Source: Actinomycetes bacterium (lineage in GTDB: Bacteria > Actinomycetota > Actinomycetes > Mycobacteriales > Mycobacteriaceae). From it: a DNA stretch of 52,315 nucleotides. Under the pieces are notes generated by a model, which worked only from the letters and a program-made list of their open reading frames with translations, did not search any database and had not been told where the DNA came from. Positions 43,523-52,301 of this stretch are shown here, piece after piece; positions within the stretch are counted from its first letter, which is position 1; each line of letters opens with the position of its first letter. Location of the stretch: contig JAEZKH010000429.1 of the NCBI GenBank assembly GCA_023415515.1, positions 1 to 52,315 on the forward strand. Reading direction: 5' to 3'. A program made the position numbers and the translations under genes.

Positions 43523-45234
43523 CAGTTCTTCCCCGCGCTGGATGTCGCCGCCCGGGCGGCTCCGGAAATATGCAGTGCCGCCAGATATCCGAAGGCCATC
43601 GCAGGCCCGATCGTTCCGCCGGGCCCCGGATAGGTGTGGCCCATGACCGGGGCGCTGACATTGCCGGCGGCGTACAGACCTTCGATCACCGAACCGTCGT
43701 CGCGCAGTGCCCGACCGTGAACGTCGGTGACGATGCCACCCTTCGTGCCGAGGTCACCCGGCACCATCTTGGCCGCATAGAACGGCCCGTGGCGGATCTC
43801 GCCGAGATTCGGGTTCGGCTTGTTCGTCGGGTCGCCGTAGTAGCGGTCGTATGCGCTCTCACCGCGATGAAAGTCCTCGTCGACGCCCGAGCGCGCGAAC
43901 CCGTTGAACCGCTCGACCGTCGCAACCAGTTCCTCGGCGGGCAAGGCCGCCGTGGCGGCCAACTCCTCGATGGTGTCCGCGACGACGATCACGCCAGACT
44001 CCAGCCACTTGCGCGGGATACGTTGTCCCGGTTGAAGTCCCGCGAAGATATAGCGGTCGCGGTACTGCTGGTCGAAGATCAGCCACGCCGGGATGTTCTC
44101 ACCTGGCCCCGGACCTTGACCGTGCTCGCCGCCGTACATCTTGTGGCCGGCCTCGACGTAGGGCAGCGACTCGTTCATGAACCGCTTGGCCGACATGTTG
44201 ACCATGATCGCGCCGGGTGAGTTGCGCTCCGACAGCGCGATCCACGGGGCGCCGACCAGGGGCACCGTCGGGATCCACCACGCGTCTTCCATGATGTCCA
44301 GCGCGGCGCCGACCTTCTCGCCGGCCAGGATGCCCTCGCCGGTGTTGGCCTTGGCGCCGACCGTCCACTCGGTGGAGATCGGAGCACGCTGGTACTTCAC
44401 CCGCATCTGCTCGTTGTGCTCGAAGCCGCCCGAACCGAGGATCACCCCGCGACGTGCCCGAATCAGTTCGGGCTCGGCGGATTCCGGCGCGTTCGCGTCG
44501 CGGACGTAGATTCCGCGCACCACCCCGTCCTCGACGTAGAGGTCGGTGAACGCGGTGTTCAGCCGCACGGGCACACCCGCATCGCGCAGACCGATACGAA
44601 GCGGGGCGATCAGCGCACGACCCATTCCGACGAGGTTCTTACCCGTCGCCTTCGCCCACATCGTGCGGGCGCCCACCTTGAGGCTCCGCAGCACGCCGCG
44701 CGGATGGCGCTTGAGCATGTTCAAGCGCACGTAGTCCTGCTGCATCACCACGACGTTGAGCGGAACCTTGCCGTACGGCGGTTCCAGGCCCGCCTCGTCG
44801 GGGCCGAGTTTGCGCGCGTTGAACGGCTTCGGCTCGACGGACCTGCCGGTCGGCTTGCCGCCGGGAGCCTCGGGGTAGTAGTCGGAGTAATCAGGCACCC
44901 AGCACAGCTTCAAGGGCGTGTGCTTCAGGACGAACGACAACATCTCGGGTGCCCGATCGAGATAGGTGTCGATGCGCTCGGGAGCCACGGCGTCGCCGAC
45001 GATGCCGTGCAGGTACGTCCGGGCGGCTTCCGGTGTGTCGGTGACACCGGCGCGCTTGAGCACCTCGTTGTTCGGGATCCACACGCCGCCACCTGACCGC
45101 GCAGTGGAACCGCCATAGTGTGGGGCCTTCTCCACGACTAATGTTGAGAGGCCCTGATGGGCGGCGGTGAGGGCAGCAACCATGCCGGCGGCGCCGCTTC
45201 CGACCACGACGACGTCGAACTCCTGTCCTGTCAT
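43522..45234 (-). CDS. kstD: KstD, 3-ketosteroid delta-1-dehydrogenase
   Basis: A 570-residue FAD enzyme, close to Rv3537. It has a GSGAAGMVAALTAAHQG dinucleotide loop, EKAPHYGGSTARSGGGVWIP after it, and a C-terminal GPGGTIGPAMAFGY flavin segment. It introduces the C1-C2 double bond in ring A (androstenedione to androstadienedione). The ATG at 45234 is used; the KstR operator begins 2 bases upstream, so the message must be leaderless or nearly so. Longer upstream frame rejected. Confidence 0.94.
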   Translation of the reverse strand: MTGQEFDVVVVGSGAAGMVAALTAAHQGLSTLVVEKAPHYGGSTARSGGGVWIPNNEVLKRAGVTDTPEAARTYLHGIVGDAVAPERIDTYLDRAPEMLSFVLKHTPLKLCWVPDYSDYYPEAPGGKPTGRSVEPKPFNARKLGPDEAGLEPPYGKVPLNVVVMQQDYVRLNMLKRHPRGVLRSLKVGARTMWAKATGKNLVGMGRALIAPLRIGLRDAGVPVRLNTAFTDLYVEDGVVRGIYVRDANAPESAEPELIRARRGVILGSGGFEHNEQMRVKYQRAPISTEWTVGAKANTGEGILAGEKVGAALDIMEDAWWIPTVPLVGAPWIALSERNSPGAIMVNMSAKRFMNESLPYVEAGHKMYGGEHGQGPGPGENIPAWLIFDQQYRDRYIFAGLQPGQRIPRKWLESGVIVVADTIEELAATAALPAEELVATVERFNGFARSGVDEDFHRGESAYDRYYGDPTNKPNPNLGEIRHGPFYAAKMVPGDLGTKGGIVTDVHGRALRDDGSVIEGLYAAGNVSAPVMGHTYPGPGGTIGPAMAFGYLAALHISGAARAATSSAGKN

Positions 45235-45235
45235 G

Positions 45236-45249
45236 TAGAACACGTTATA
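45236..45249. promoter_or_regulatory. KstR operator between kstD and hsaE
   Basis: TAGAACACGTTATA fits the KstR motif with AAC and GTT half-sites. It abuts the kstD start and lies 59 bases before hsaE, so one site can serve both divergent transcripts; no second site was found in the gap. Confidence 0.88.
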
Positions 45250-45307
45250 GAATTGCCCGGCCACCGAACAACTGCGCCGGTCGGACGACACGAGGGGAAT
45301 TCGCTAA

Positions 45308-46093
45308 ATGCTCACTGCCGAGGTGCGTGACGAGCTGGCCGCCGACCTGGCGCAGGCCGAACGCAGCCGCGTCCCGATCGCCCCGCTGACCACGGGCAAT
45401 CCCGATATCGACGTCGTCGACGCCTATGAGATCCAGCTCATCAACATCCGTCGGCGGGTCGCCGAGGGGGCGCGGGTGGTCGGTCACAAAGTGGGCCTCT
45501 CCAGCAAGGCGATGCAGGAGATGATGGGCGTCGACGAGCCCGATTACGGGCATCTGCTCGACGACATGGCTGTCTTCGAAGACCGCCCGGTGGCGTCGGC
45601 CAGATACCTGTACCCGCGGGTCGAGGTCGAAGTCGGTTTCGTGCTGGCCGACGATCTGCCCGGCGAGGGCTGCACCGAGGACGACGTGCTGGCGGCCACC
45701 GCGGCGTTCGCCCCGGCGATCGAGTTGATCGACACCCGCATCAAGGACTGGAAGATCCAGCTGTGCGACACGATCGCCGACAACGCGTCATCGGCGGGGT
45801 GGGTGCTCGGGCAGGCGCGGGTATCGCCCAAGGACATCGACATCTGCAATATCGATGCCACTTTGACCCGCAACGGTGAGGTCGTCGCCAAGGGGCGCAG
45901 CGATGCGGTCTTGGGCAATCCGGTGACTGCGGTGGCGTGGCTGGCCCGCAAGATCGACAGCTTCGGGGTGCGCCTGAAGGCGGGCGACATCGTGTTACCC
46001 GGTTCATGCACCAAGGCGTTCGACGCCACCCCCGGCGATGCATTCGTCGCTGACTTCGACGGGCTGGGCGCGGTCCACCTGTCGTTTGAGTAG
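45308..46093 (+). CDS. hsaE: HsaE, 2-hydroxy-alkadienoate hydratase
   Basis: A 261-residue hydratase of the HpaH/MhpD family, same length as Rv3536c. It hydrates 2-hydroxyhexa-2,4-dienoate from rings A/B to 4-hydroxy-2-oxohexanoate. Metal-binding Glu residues lie in YPRVEVEVGFVL and PAIELIDTRI. GAGGGG precedes the ATG at 45308. First of the hsaE-G-F operon. Confidence 0.95.
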   Translation: MLTAEVRDELAADLAQAERSRVPIAPLTTGNPDIDVVDAYEIQLINIRRRVAEGARVVGHKVGLSSKAMQEMMGVDEPDYGHLLDDMAVFEDRPVASARYLYPRVEVEVGFVLADDLPGEGCTEDDVLAATAAFAPAIELIDTRIKDWKIQLCDTIADNASSAGWVLGQARVSPKDIDICNIDATLTRNGEVVAKGRSDAVLGNPVTAVAWLARKIDSFGVRLKAGDIVLPGSCTKAFDATPGDAFVADFDGLGAVHLSFE

Positions 46094-46107
46094 AGGAGCG
46101 AAAACAT

Positions 46108-47028
46108 ATGCCGCAGAAGGTATCCGCTGCGATCGTCGGATCGGGCAACATCAGCACTGATCTGCTGTACAAGCTGCTGCGCTCGGAGTGGATCGAGCCG
46201 CGCTGGATGGTGGGTATCGATCCCGAGAGCGAAGGCCTGGCCCGGGCCCGCAAGCTCGGCCTGGAAACGAGCGCCGACGGCGCGGACTGGCTGCTCGGTC
46301 TCGAAGAGAAACCGGATCTCCTGTTCGAGGCCACCAGCGCCTACGTGCACCGCGACGCCGCCCCCAAGTACGCCGAGGCGGGTATCCGCGCGATCGACCT
46401 GACGCCGGCAGCGGTCGGGCCGGGCGTCATCCCGCCCGCCAACCTGCGCGCGCATCTCGGTGCGCCCAACGTGAACATGGTGACCTGCGGCGGCCAGGCC
46501 ACGATTCCGATGGTGTACGCGGTGTCCCGCGTCGTCGAGGTGCCCTACGCCGAGATCGTCGCGTCGGTGTCCTCGGCGTCGGCAGGCCCGGGCACCCGCG
46601 CCAACATCGACGAGTTCACCAAGACCACCAGCGCGGGCGTCGAGGTGATCGGCGGCGCCACGCGGGGTAAGGCGATCATCATCCTCAACCCGGCCGATCC
46701 GCCGATGATCATGCGCGACACCATCTTCTGCGCGATCCCCGAGGACGCCGACCGCGACGCGATCACGCAGTCCATCAAGGATGTGGTCGCCGAGGTGCAG
46801 ACCTATGTGCCCGGCTACCGGTTGCTCAACGAACCGCAGTTCGACGAGCCGTCGGTGGTCAACGGCGGCAACCACGTCGTCACCACGTTCATCGAAGTGG
46901 AGGGTGCGGGCGACTACCTGCCGCCCTACGCTGGAAACCTGGACATCATGACCGCGGCGGCGACCAAGGTCGGCGAGGAGATCGCCAAGGACAGCCTTTC
47001 CGCTACCGCCGGAGGAGGCCAAGCATGA
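46108..47028 (+). CDS. hsaG: HsaG, acylating propanal dehydrogenase
   Basis: A 306-residue acylating aldehyde dehydrogenase matching Rv3535c: SGNISTDLLYKLL for NAD binding and Cys127 in VTCGGQATIP. It takes propanal from HsaF by channelling and makes propionyl-CoA. GAGGAG lies before the ATG, and the stop overlaps the hsaF ATG (ATGA), as expected for partners of one complex. Confidence 0.95.
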   Translation: MPQKVSAAIVGSGNISTDLLYKLLRSEWIEPRWMVGIDPESEGLARARKLGLETSADGADWLLGLEEKPDLLFEATSAYVHRDAAPKYAEAGIRAIDLTPAAVGPGVIPPANLRAHLGAPNVNMVTCGGQATIPMVYAVSRVVEVPYAEIVASVSSASAGPGTRANIDEFTKTTSAGVEVIGGATRGKAIIILNPADPPMIMRDTIFCAIPEDADRDAITQSIKDVVAEVQTYVPGYRLLNEPQFDEPSVVNGGNHVVTTFIEVEGAGDYLPPYAGNLDIMTAAATKVGEEIAKDSLSATAGGGQA

Positions 47029-48086
47029 GCACAGAACAGATCTACTTCAACCCGATGTGGGACGTCCGGATGACCGACACGTCGCTGCGCGACGGGAGCC
47101 ATCACAAACGCCACCAGTTCACCAAGGACGAGGTCGGTGCGATCGTCGCCGCGCTCGACGCCGCGGGGGTGCCGGTGATCGAGGTGACCCACGGTGATGG
47201 CCTGGGCGGGTCGAGCTTCAACTACGGCTTCTCCAAGACCCCCGAGCAGGAGCTGATCAAGCTCGCCGCCGAAACCGCGAAGGAATCCAAGATCGCGTTT
47301 TTGATGCTGCCCGGGGTCGGCACCAAGGACGACATCAAGGAGGCGCAGCACAACGGCGGCTCGATCTGCCGCATCGCCACCCACTGCACCGAGGCCGACG
47401 TGTCGATCCAGCACTTCGGGCTGGCCCGCGACCTGGGCCTGGAGACCGTCGGCTTCCTGATGATGAGCCACACCATCGCCCCGGACAAGCTGGCCGCCCA
47501 GGCCCGCATCATGGCCGACGCGGGGTGTCAGTGCGTCTACGTCGTCGACTCCGCAGGCGCGCTGGTCCTCGAGGGGGTGCGTGACCGCGTCGCGGCGCTG
47601 GTGGCCGAACTGGGTGATGACGCTCAGGTCGGCTTCCACGGCCACGAGAACCTCGGGCTCGGGGTGGCCAACAGCATCGAGGCCGTGCGCGCGGGCGCCA
47701 AGCAGATCGACGGGTCGTGCCGCCGCTTCGGCGCCGGTGCGGGCAACGCGCCCGTCGAAGCGCTGATCGGGGTGTTCGACAAGATCGGCGTCAAGACCGG
47801 CATCGACTTCTTCGACATCGCCGACGCCGCAGAAGAAGTCGTCGCCCCCGCCATGCCGCAGGAGTGCCTGCTCGACCGCAACGCCCTGATCATGGGCTAC
47901 TCCGGGGTCTACTCCAGCTTCCTCAAGCACGCCATCCGCCAATCCGAACGCTACGGGGTGCCCGCGCACAAGCTGCTGCACCGCGCCGGCCAACGCAAAC
48001 TCATCGGCGGCCAGGAGGACCAGCTCATCGACATCGCGCTGGAGATCAAGCGCGAGCAGGAGAGCAGCGAAACGGTGGCCCGCTGA
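47025..48086 (+). CDS. hsaF: HsaF, 4-hydroxy-2-oxohexanoate aldolase
   Basis: A 353-residue DmpG-type class II aldolase matching Rv3534c. The metal-site motif TDTSLRDGSHHKRHQF is near residue 18, and GFHGHENLGLGVAN holds the His pair. It splits 4-hydroxy-2-oxohexanoate into pyruvate and propanal, which passes to HsaG. Ends the operon; no hairpin terminator is evident before the convergent gene 15 bases on. Confidence 0.95.
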   Translation: MSTEQIYFNPMWDVRMTDTSLRDGSHHKRHQFTKDEVGAIVAALDAAGVPVIEVTHGDGLGGSSFNYGFSKTPEQELIKLAAETAKESKIAFLMLPGVGTKDDIKEAQHNGGSICRIATHCTEADVSIQHFGLARDLGLETVGFLMMSHTIAPDKLAAQARIMADAGCQCVYVVDSAGALVLEGVRDRVAALVAELGDDAQVGFHGHENLGLGVANSIEAVRAGAKQIDGSCRRFGAGAGNAPVEALIGVFDKIGVKTGIDFFDIADAAEEVVAPAMPQECLLDRNALIMGYSGVYSSFLKHAIRQSERYGVPAHKLLHRAGQRKLIGGQEDQLIDIALEIKREQESSETVAR

Positions 48087-48101
48087 AAGACGCGCGACCT
48101 C

Positions 48102-49523
48102 CTAATCGCAGTAGGGTCGCTCGACGCGGTAGAGCGCGAACTTATCGAGGAAGAGCTGACTGACGGTGATGGCTTCACCTCTGGGGATGTAGCAGAAGCG
48201 GTACTGCACCATGAACAAGAGGTTCCAAAGCGTAAGCACCACAACGGTGATGATGATCACGACCCTGCGCGACCACCACGCTTGCACCAGGAATGCCATT
48301 GGTATGACGAGGAATACGTAGATGTCGACGAACCGCCGTTGGCCGAAACTGTTTCCCGCCCACCAGTCGAGAACCGCAGCGTTGAGATACACCTGAACGA
48401 GCACCGCGACCGCACACGTCCACAACATCAGCCGCGTATGCCTATCCGTTGCGGGAGGTCGGAACGACATGAACCCGAGCGCGATCATGCTGATGAACAA
48501 CAGCGGATGCCACGAGAAGAGGCCGTGACGGGTCGAGAAGAGCACGTCGAGAATATGGGGATTGGACAGCTGTAAGAAGCCGTCACCTTGCGCGACGGTG
48601 AAGAAACTGCCGTAGATCACGTACCAAACCGCCGACTGTATTGCGCAGATCGGCAGGGCGACGGCGACGGAGGTCGCCAGCGGCTTCAGACGTCGGTCGG
48701 TGAGCCCGACGAACAGATAAAGCAACGCAAGGGCCGGCGCGAGTTGAGGTCGGGTGACGAACGCCAGCCCAGCGAATACACCCAACCAGATGAAGTCCTT
48801 GAGGGTCTTCTCGCGCTCGAAGGCGACCATTGCTGCGCCTGCCACTGCCATGAAACCGACGGCGTGGGACATGGACGGCTGGACAACGATGTAATAAGGG
48901 AGGGCGGTGCAGCCCAGAAGGGCAAGCACGACGACGAGCGCCACGCGGTCTGATGTCTCCCGCCGGCAGAGGACATAGCAGAACCAGCAGCCGACCAACC
49001 CTGCGCACACGGCGCCGAAGTTCGTGATGCTCTCGTAGAAGAGGCCATATCCGCGTTGAGACTCCGCAATCCCTAGGCCGAGAAGCTTGTCGATGATAAG
49101 GGCGAGAGCGAAGAACGGGGCCGTCGTCAACGCCCATCCCACCGGGAAATCGGTTCCCGGCAAGCCGGTCGGTGTCGCAGCGAAATCCCAGGCGTACGGC
49201 ACTCCGTCCGCCTGTAGCTGGGCTCGCTGGTTGGAAAAATCGAGATCTCCGTCGAAGAACACCGAGGGCAGGTACTCGTAATAGAAGAGACCGTCACTGC
49301 CGATGATGTGTCCGCGCGTCGAGTCGTGGTCGACGACGAAAACCCCGAGCCAGTAGGCAACGGCGAGAAGCGCCAGCACGGCGATCAGAATCGTCGACTG
49401 CCGCGGAGCCTCGGTCAGTCTCCGCGGCCAAGCGAGGCGGCCGACGGTCTCCGCCGCTTCGGTTCGACCAGGTGCCTCCACGTGCCTCGCTCTCTGCCGG
49501 GCGACGGAAAGCTTAGCAAACAC
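48102..49523 (-). CDS. GT-C-like multi-pass membrane protein
   Basis: A 473-residue protein with about ten membrane spans after a cytoplasmic N-terminus of 40 residues. An early extracytoplasmic loop contains IIGSDGLFYYEYLP, resembling the acidic catalytic loop of GT-C lipid-linked sugar transferases. I do not recognise a named family. The GTG at 49523 is uncertain because no ribosome site is obvious. It lies next to a beta-helix protein and rmlA, so a role in glycan transfer outside the membrane is plausible. Confidence 0.68.
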   Translation of the reverse strand: MFAKLSVARQRARHVEAPGRTEAAETVGRLAWPRRLTEAPRQSTILIAVLALLAVAYWLGVFVVDHDSTRGHIIGSDGLFYYEYLPSVFFDGDLDFSNQRAQLQADGVPYAWDFAATPTGLPGTDFPVGWALTTAPFFALALIIDKLLGLGIAESQRGYGLFYESITNFGAVCAGLVGCWFCYVLCRRETSDRVALVVVLALLGCTALPYYIVVQPSMSHAVGFMAVAGAAMVAFEREKTLKDFIWLGVFAGLAFVTRPQLAPALALLYLFVGLTDRRLKPLATSVAVALPICAIQSAVWYVIYGSFFTVAQGDGFLQLSNPHILDVLFSTRHGLFSWHPLLFISMIALGFMSFRPPATDRHTRLMLWTCAVAVLVQVYLNAAVLDWWAGNSFGQRRFVDIYVFLVIPMAFLVQAWWSRRVVIIITVVVLTLWNLLFMVQYRFCYIPRGEAITVSQLFLDKFALYRVERPYCD

Positions 49524-49566
49524 CTATGGCGGGAACGCGGGCATAATGCGACGCACCACTTCGCCG

Positions 49567-51141
49567 TCATTGCACGCTGATCGGTCTACCGTCCAGAGTC
49601 CAGCCCGAAGCCGTGTAGCTACCTGCGGGTACCTTGTATTTGACCAACGGTGTCAGCCGTGTGTTCTGCAGCGAAATGTCGGTCAGCGAGATCCCGCTCA
49701 CCGCCCCACCCTCGACGAGGATGCCGACGTTTCGTGTCGCTGTAGTCGGCGTGTTCGCGATGGTGAGACCCGAGATCGTCACATCGCGAACACTCTGCTT
49801 CGAGTTGCCCGAGTACACCAGCACCGCACCGTGAATCACCTCCGTGCTGGTGTTGGCTCCGTCGACCGTGCCGCCCGTCACGTCGACCTTGCTCACCGCA
49901 CCGGTGTTCCAGGGGTTGCCCTCGGTGGCGACGTATACCCCGGCAGCACTCGACTGAGTCACCGAGATGTTGCGGTAGGAAATGTTCTGTCCACCGACGA
50001 CCGAAATGCCGCGACCCCACGTGGTTCCGGTGACCGTTGGCGAGTTGATGACGATGTCGTGGCAGCTCGGTTCGCCGCCGTAGGACACGACGGCGATTCC
50101 GTCGTCGCCTGACCACTCGGTGACGGCGTTGTTCACCTGACCGTTGTTGGCGCCGCGGGTGATGTGAATGCCATCGGCGCGGGAATTTCGCACGGTCACC
50201 CGGTCCAGCCTGAAATTGGTTGCTCCCACCACTGAAATGCCCGCTGAGGCCGAACCGGTTACGGTGACGTCGCTAACTGAGACGCCGTTGGCCGCCACCA
50301 AGAGCTTCGTCTGATCGGCTGTCGTGTAACGAGTACCGGTCAGTGGGGCCGCCAGGATCATGTTCGAGATTGCGACGTTGTCGGCGAGTATCTGGACGGC
50401 CGACGTGGGGTCGCTCGTGGCCTGCAGCGTGGCGCCGTCGCCATTGATGCGTGCGCCGGCGACCCGCATCTTCAGCACGCCTGAGTGCTGATAGACGCCT
50501 GGCTGCAGCGTGAGGGTCTCACCTGGTTTGAGCGCGTCGAAGCGCGACTGCAGCCATGCGGTTGCGTCACCGGAGGGAACGGATGGCGGGGCCGTGGTCG
50601 AAGGAGGCGTAGTGCTCGTCGGAACGCTGGTGGGAGTCGAAGTGGTGGTTGCCGCGTTGGCGATCACGCTGACACGATCCAACGACAGCGTCCGAGTGCA
50701 GAGGAAAAGCCGGTAGGGGTTGGGGTAGGTGACCGAGATCGTATGCGGGCCCGCGGCGATCGTTCTGGACGTCGTGTAGTTGGTCCATTGCGACGACGAG
50801 ACCTTCGTGGTCGAAACGGCATTACCGTCGACGACGACATTCATGGTCGGCGCGCCGTTGCATTGCTGTCCTTTGGCGCGTACCACGATGCCGACAGCCG
50901 CAGGTAGCGACAGCGTCACCGACGCGGTCGCAGTCGACCGCATCACCAGTGCGGCACCTGCAGATGCGGTGGCGTCGCGAACGGCGGCGGCAGCGGACGC
51001 CGGGGCGAACCTCATCGATTCGGCTTCAACGGTCACGGCATCCGCGGCACCTGCCGGCGCGGCGATCGAGACCGCGGCGACGACACCCGCCGTGACGGCG
51101 ATGACCCCGAATGAGGCGAATACCGCACGTACGGCGGACAT
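49567..51141 (-). CDS. secreted CBM plus right-handed beta-helix protein
   Basis: A 524-residue exported protein with a signal peptide (about 1-33). A jelly-roll carbohydrate-binding domain follows (about 35-162; VEAESM start, Cys94 and Cys148 probably paired), of the xylan-binding CBM type. Then come a Thr/Ser/Pro linker (163-190) and a parallel beta-helix (about 195-524). The helix part is clearly homologous to the protein at 36870-37943, sharing DGATLQATSDPTSAVQI-like, SRADGIHIT, TWGRGISVVGG and AAGVYVATEG segments. ATG at 51141 is preceded by GGAG. It may bind and process exported polymer. Confidence 0.83.
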   Translation of the reverse strand: MSAVRAVFASFGVIAVTAGVVAAVSIAAPAGAADAVTVEAESMRFAPASAAAAVRDATASAGAALVMRSTATASVTLSLPAAVGIVVRAKGQQCNGAPTMNVVVDGNAVSTTKVSSSQWTNYTTSRTIAAGPHTISVTYPNPYRLFLCTRTLSLDRVSVIANAATTTSTPTSVPTSTTPPSTTAPPSVPSGDATAWLQSRFDALKPGETLTLQPGVYQHSGVLKMRVAGARINGDGATLQATSDPTSAVQILADNVAISNMILAAPLTGTRYTTADQTKLLVAANGVSVSDVTVTGSASAGISVVGATNFRLDRVTVRNSRADGIHITRGANNGQVNNAVTEWSGDDGIAVVSYGGEPSCHDIVINSPTVTGTTWGRGISVVGGQNISYRNISVTQSSAAGVYVATEGNPWNTGAVSKVDVTGGTVDGANTSTEVIHGAVLVYSGNSKQSVRDVTISGLTIANTPTTATRNVGILVEGGAVSGISLTDISLQNTRLTPLVKYKVPAGSYTASGWTLDGRPISVQ

Positions 51142-51313
51142 GGGGCACTCCATCAGCTGGGCGGACGTGATCAAGATCAAAGCATCCGCGCCGCCCCGAC
51201 AGTTAACAATAGCCCCGTCTATCACTTTGATAACAGCTTCTTTGCAGAGCGAACTCGCCATTCGCGCATGGCGGAGCAGTACAGGTCGCATTGACACCTG
51301 GCAAAATCCGTAT
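51142..51313. promoter_or_regulatory. divergent promoter region, beta-helix gene and rmlA
   Basis: About 170 bases between divergent genes. A TTGACA at 51291-51296 resembles a -35, but no -10 at correct spacing was found before the rmlA ATG. No ribosome site precedes that ATG, so a leaderless start is possible. Confidence 0.35.
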
Positions 51314-52195
51314 ATGCGCGGAATCATCCTCGCGGGCGGGACAGGAACCCGGCTGCACCCCATCAGCCTGGGGGTCAGCAAGCAACTGCTTCCGGTGTAC
51401 GACAAGCCGATGGTCTACTACCCGCTGACCACGCTGATGCTCGCAGGCATCAGGGACGTTCTCGTCATCACCACTCCCGACGACGTTGCGGCCTTCGGCA
51501 GGCTGCTCGGCGACGGCCATCAGTTCGGAATCTCGATCACCTACGCCGTGCAGTCCTCACCCGACGGGCTCGCGCAGGCCTTCGTCATCGGACGCGACCA
51601 CATCGGCACCGAGTCGGCCGCACTTGCGTTGGGCGACAACATCTTCTACGGGCCCGGCCTGGGGTCCCAGCTGCGTCGTTTCAGCGACATAGACGGCGGG
51701 ACCATCTTCGCCTACCGGGTTGCGAACCCATCGGCGTACGGCGTGGTCGAGTTCGATGACGACCTCCGCGTCGTGTCTCTGGAAGAGAAGCCGAAATCGC
51801 CTCGCTCGCCGTATGCGGTGCCGGGACTGTACTTCTACGACAACGATGTCGTCGAGATCGCTGCGCGACTGCACCCCTCCGACCGCGGCGAGTACGAAAT
51901 CACCGACGTCAACCGCGCGTACCTCGAGCAGGGCAGGTTGGCCGTCGAGGTGCTCCCGCGCGGCACTGCGTGGCTCGACACCGGCACTTTCGACTCGCTG
52001 CTCGATGCGGGCAATTACGTCCGCACCATCGAGGAGCGGCAGGGCCTGAAGATCGGCGTGCCCGAAGAGGTGGCGTGGCGGCTCGGCTATATCTCCGACG
52101 ATGAGCTGCGGGAACGCGCCGAACTCCTGGTCAAGTCCGGCTACGGCAGCTACCTGCTGTCGCTGCTCGATGACGGCGTCGAGCACCTCCGCTGA
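51314..52195 (+). CDS. rmlA: RmlA, glucose-1-phosphate thymidylyltransferase
   Basis: A 293-residue enzyme with the full RmlA pattern: GIILAGGTGTRLHPIS, SKQLLPVYDKPMVYYPL, ALALGDNIFYG, VSLEEKPKSPRSPYAVPGL, EYEITDVN and GTAWLDTGT. It makes dTDP-glucose, first step to dTDP-rhamnose. In M. tuberculosis rmlA lies elsewhere (Rv0334), so this is either a relocated or an extra copy. The ATG at 51314 is certain from the family start; the longer upstream frame is the antisense of the beta-helix gene. Confidence 0.94.
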   Translation: MRGIILAGGTGTRLHPISLGVSKQLLPVYDKPMVYYPLTTLMLAGIRDVLVITTPDDVAAFGRLLGDGHQFGISITYAVQSSPDGLAQAFVIGRDHIGTESAALALGDNIFYGPGLGSQLRRFSDIDGGTIFAYRVANPSAYGVVEFDDDLRVVSLEEKPKSPRSPYAVPGLYFYDNDVVEIAARLHPSDRGEYEITDVNRAYLEQGRLAVEVLPRGTAWLDTGTFDSLLDAGNYVRTIEERQGLKIGVPEEVAWRLGYISDDELRERAELLVKSGYGSYLLSLLDDGVEHLR

Positions 52196-52232
52196 TATAG
52201 ATCGAGTTGGTCCTTCTCAAATGCCTCCGGAG

Positions 52233-52301
52233 GTGTCAGGAAGGGATCTGTAACTGATTCCTGATGGGTCCGTGTGTTGACGCACGTGGACCTCCTGACA
52301 C
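52233..52301. repeat. inverted repeat at right edge
   Basis: GTGTCAGGA (52233-52241) and TCCTGACAC (52293-52301) are perfect 9-base inverted arms. CCGGAGGTGT is repeated directly at 52227 and 52305, so the symmetry extends outside the arms. They may be an operator, or one end of an insertion element that continues beyond the window. No coding sequence is visible in 52196-52315. Confidence 0.4.

Noticed and set aside
50780..51313. Upstream extension of the rmlA reading frame
   Set aside because: The extra 178 residues are the antisense of the beta-helix gene. RmlA proteins begin at MRGIILAGG, which is at 51314.
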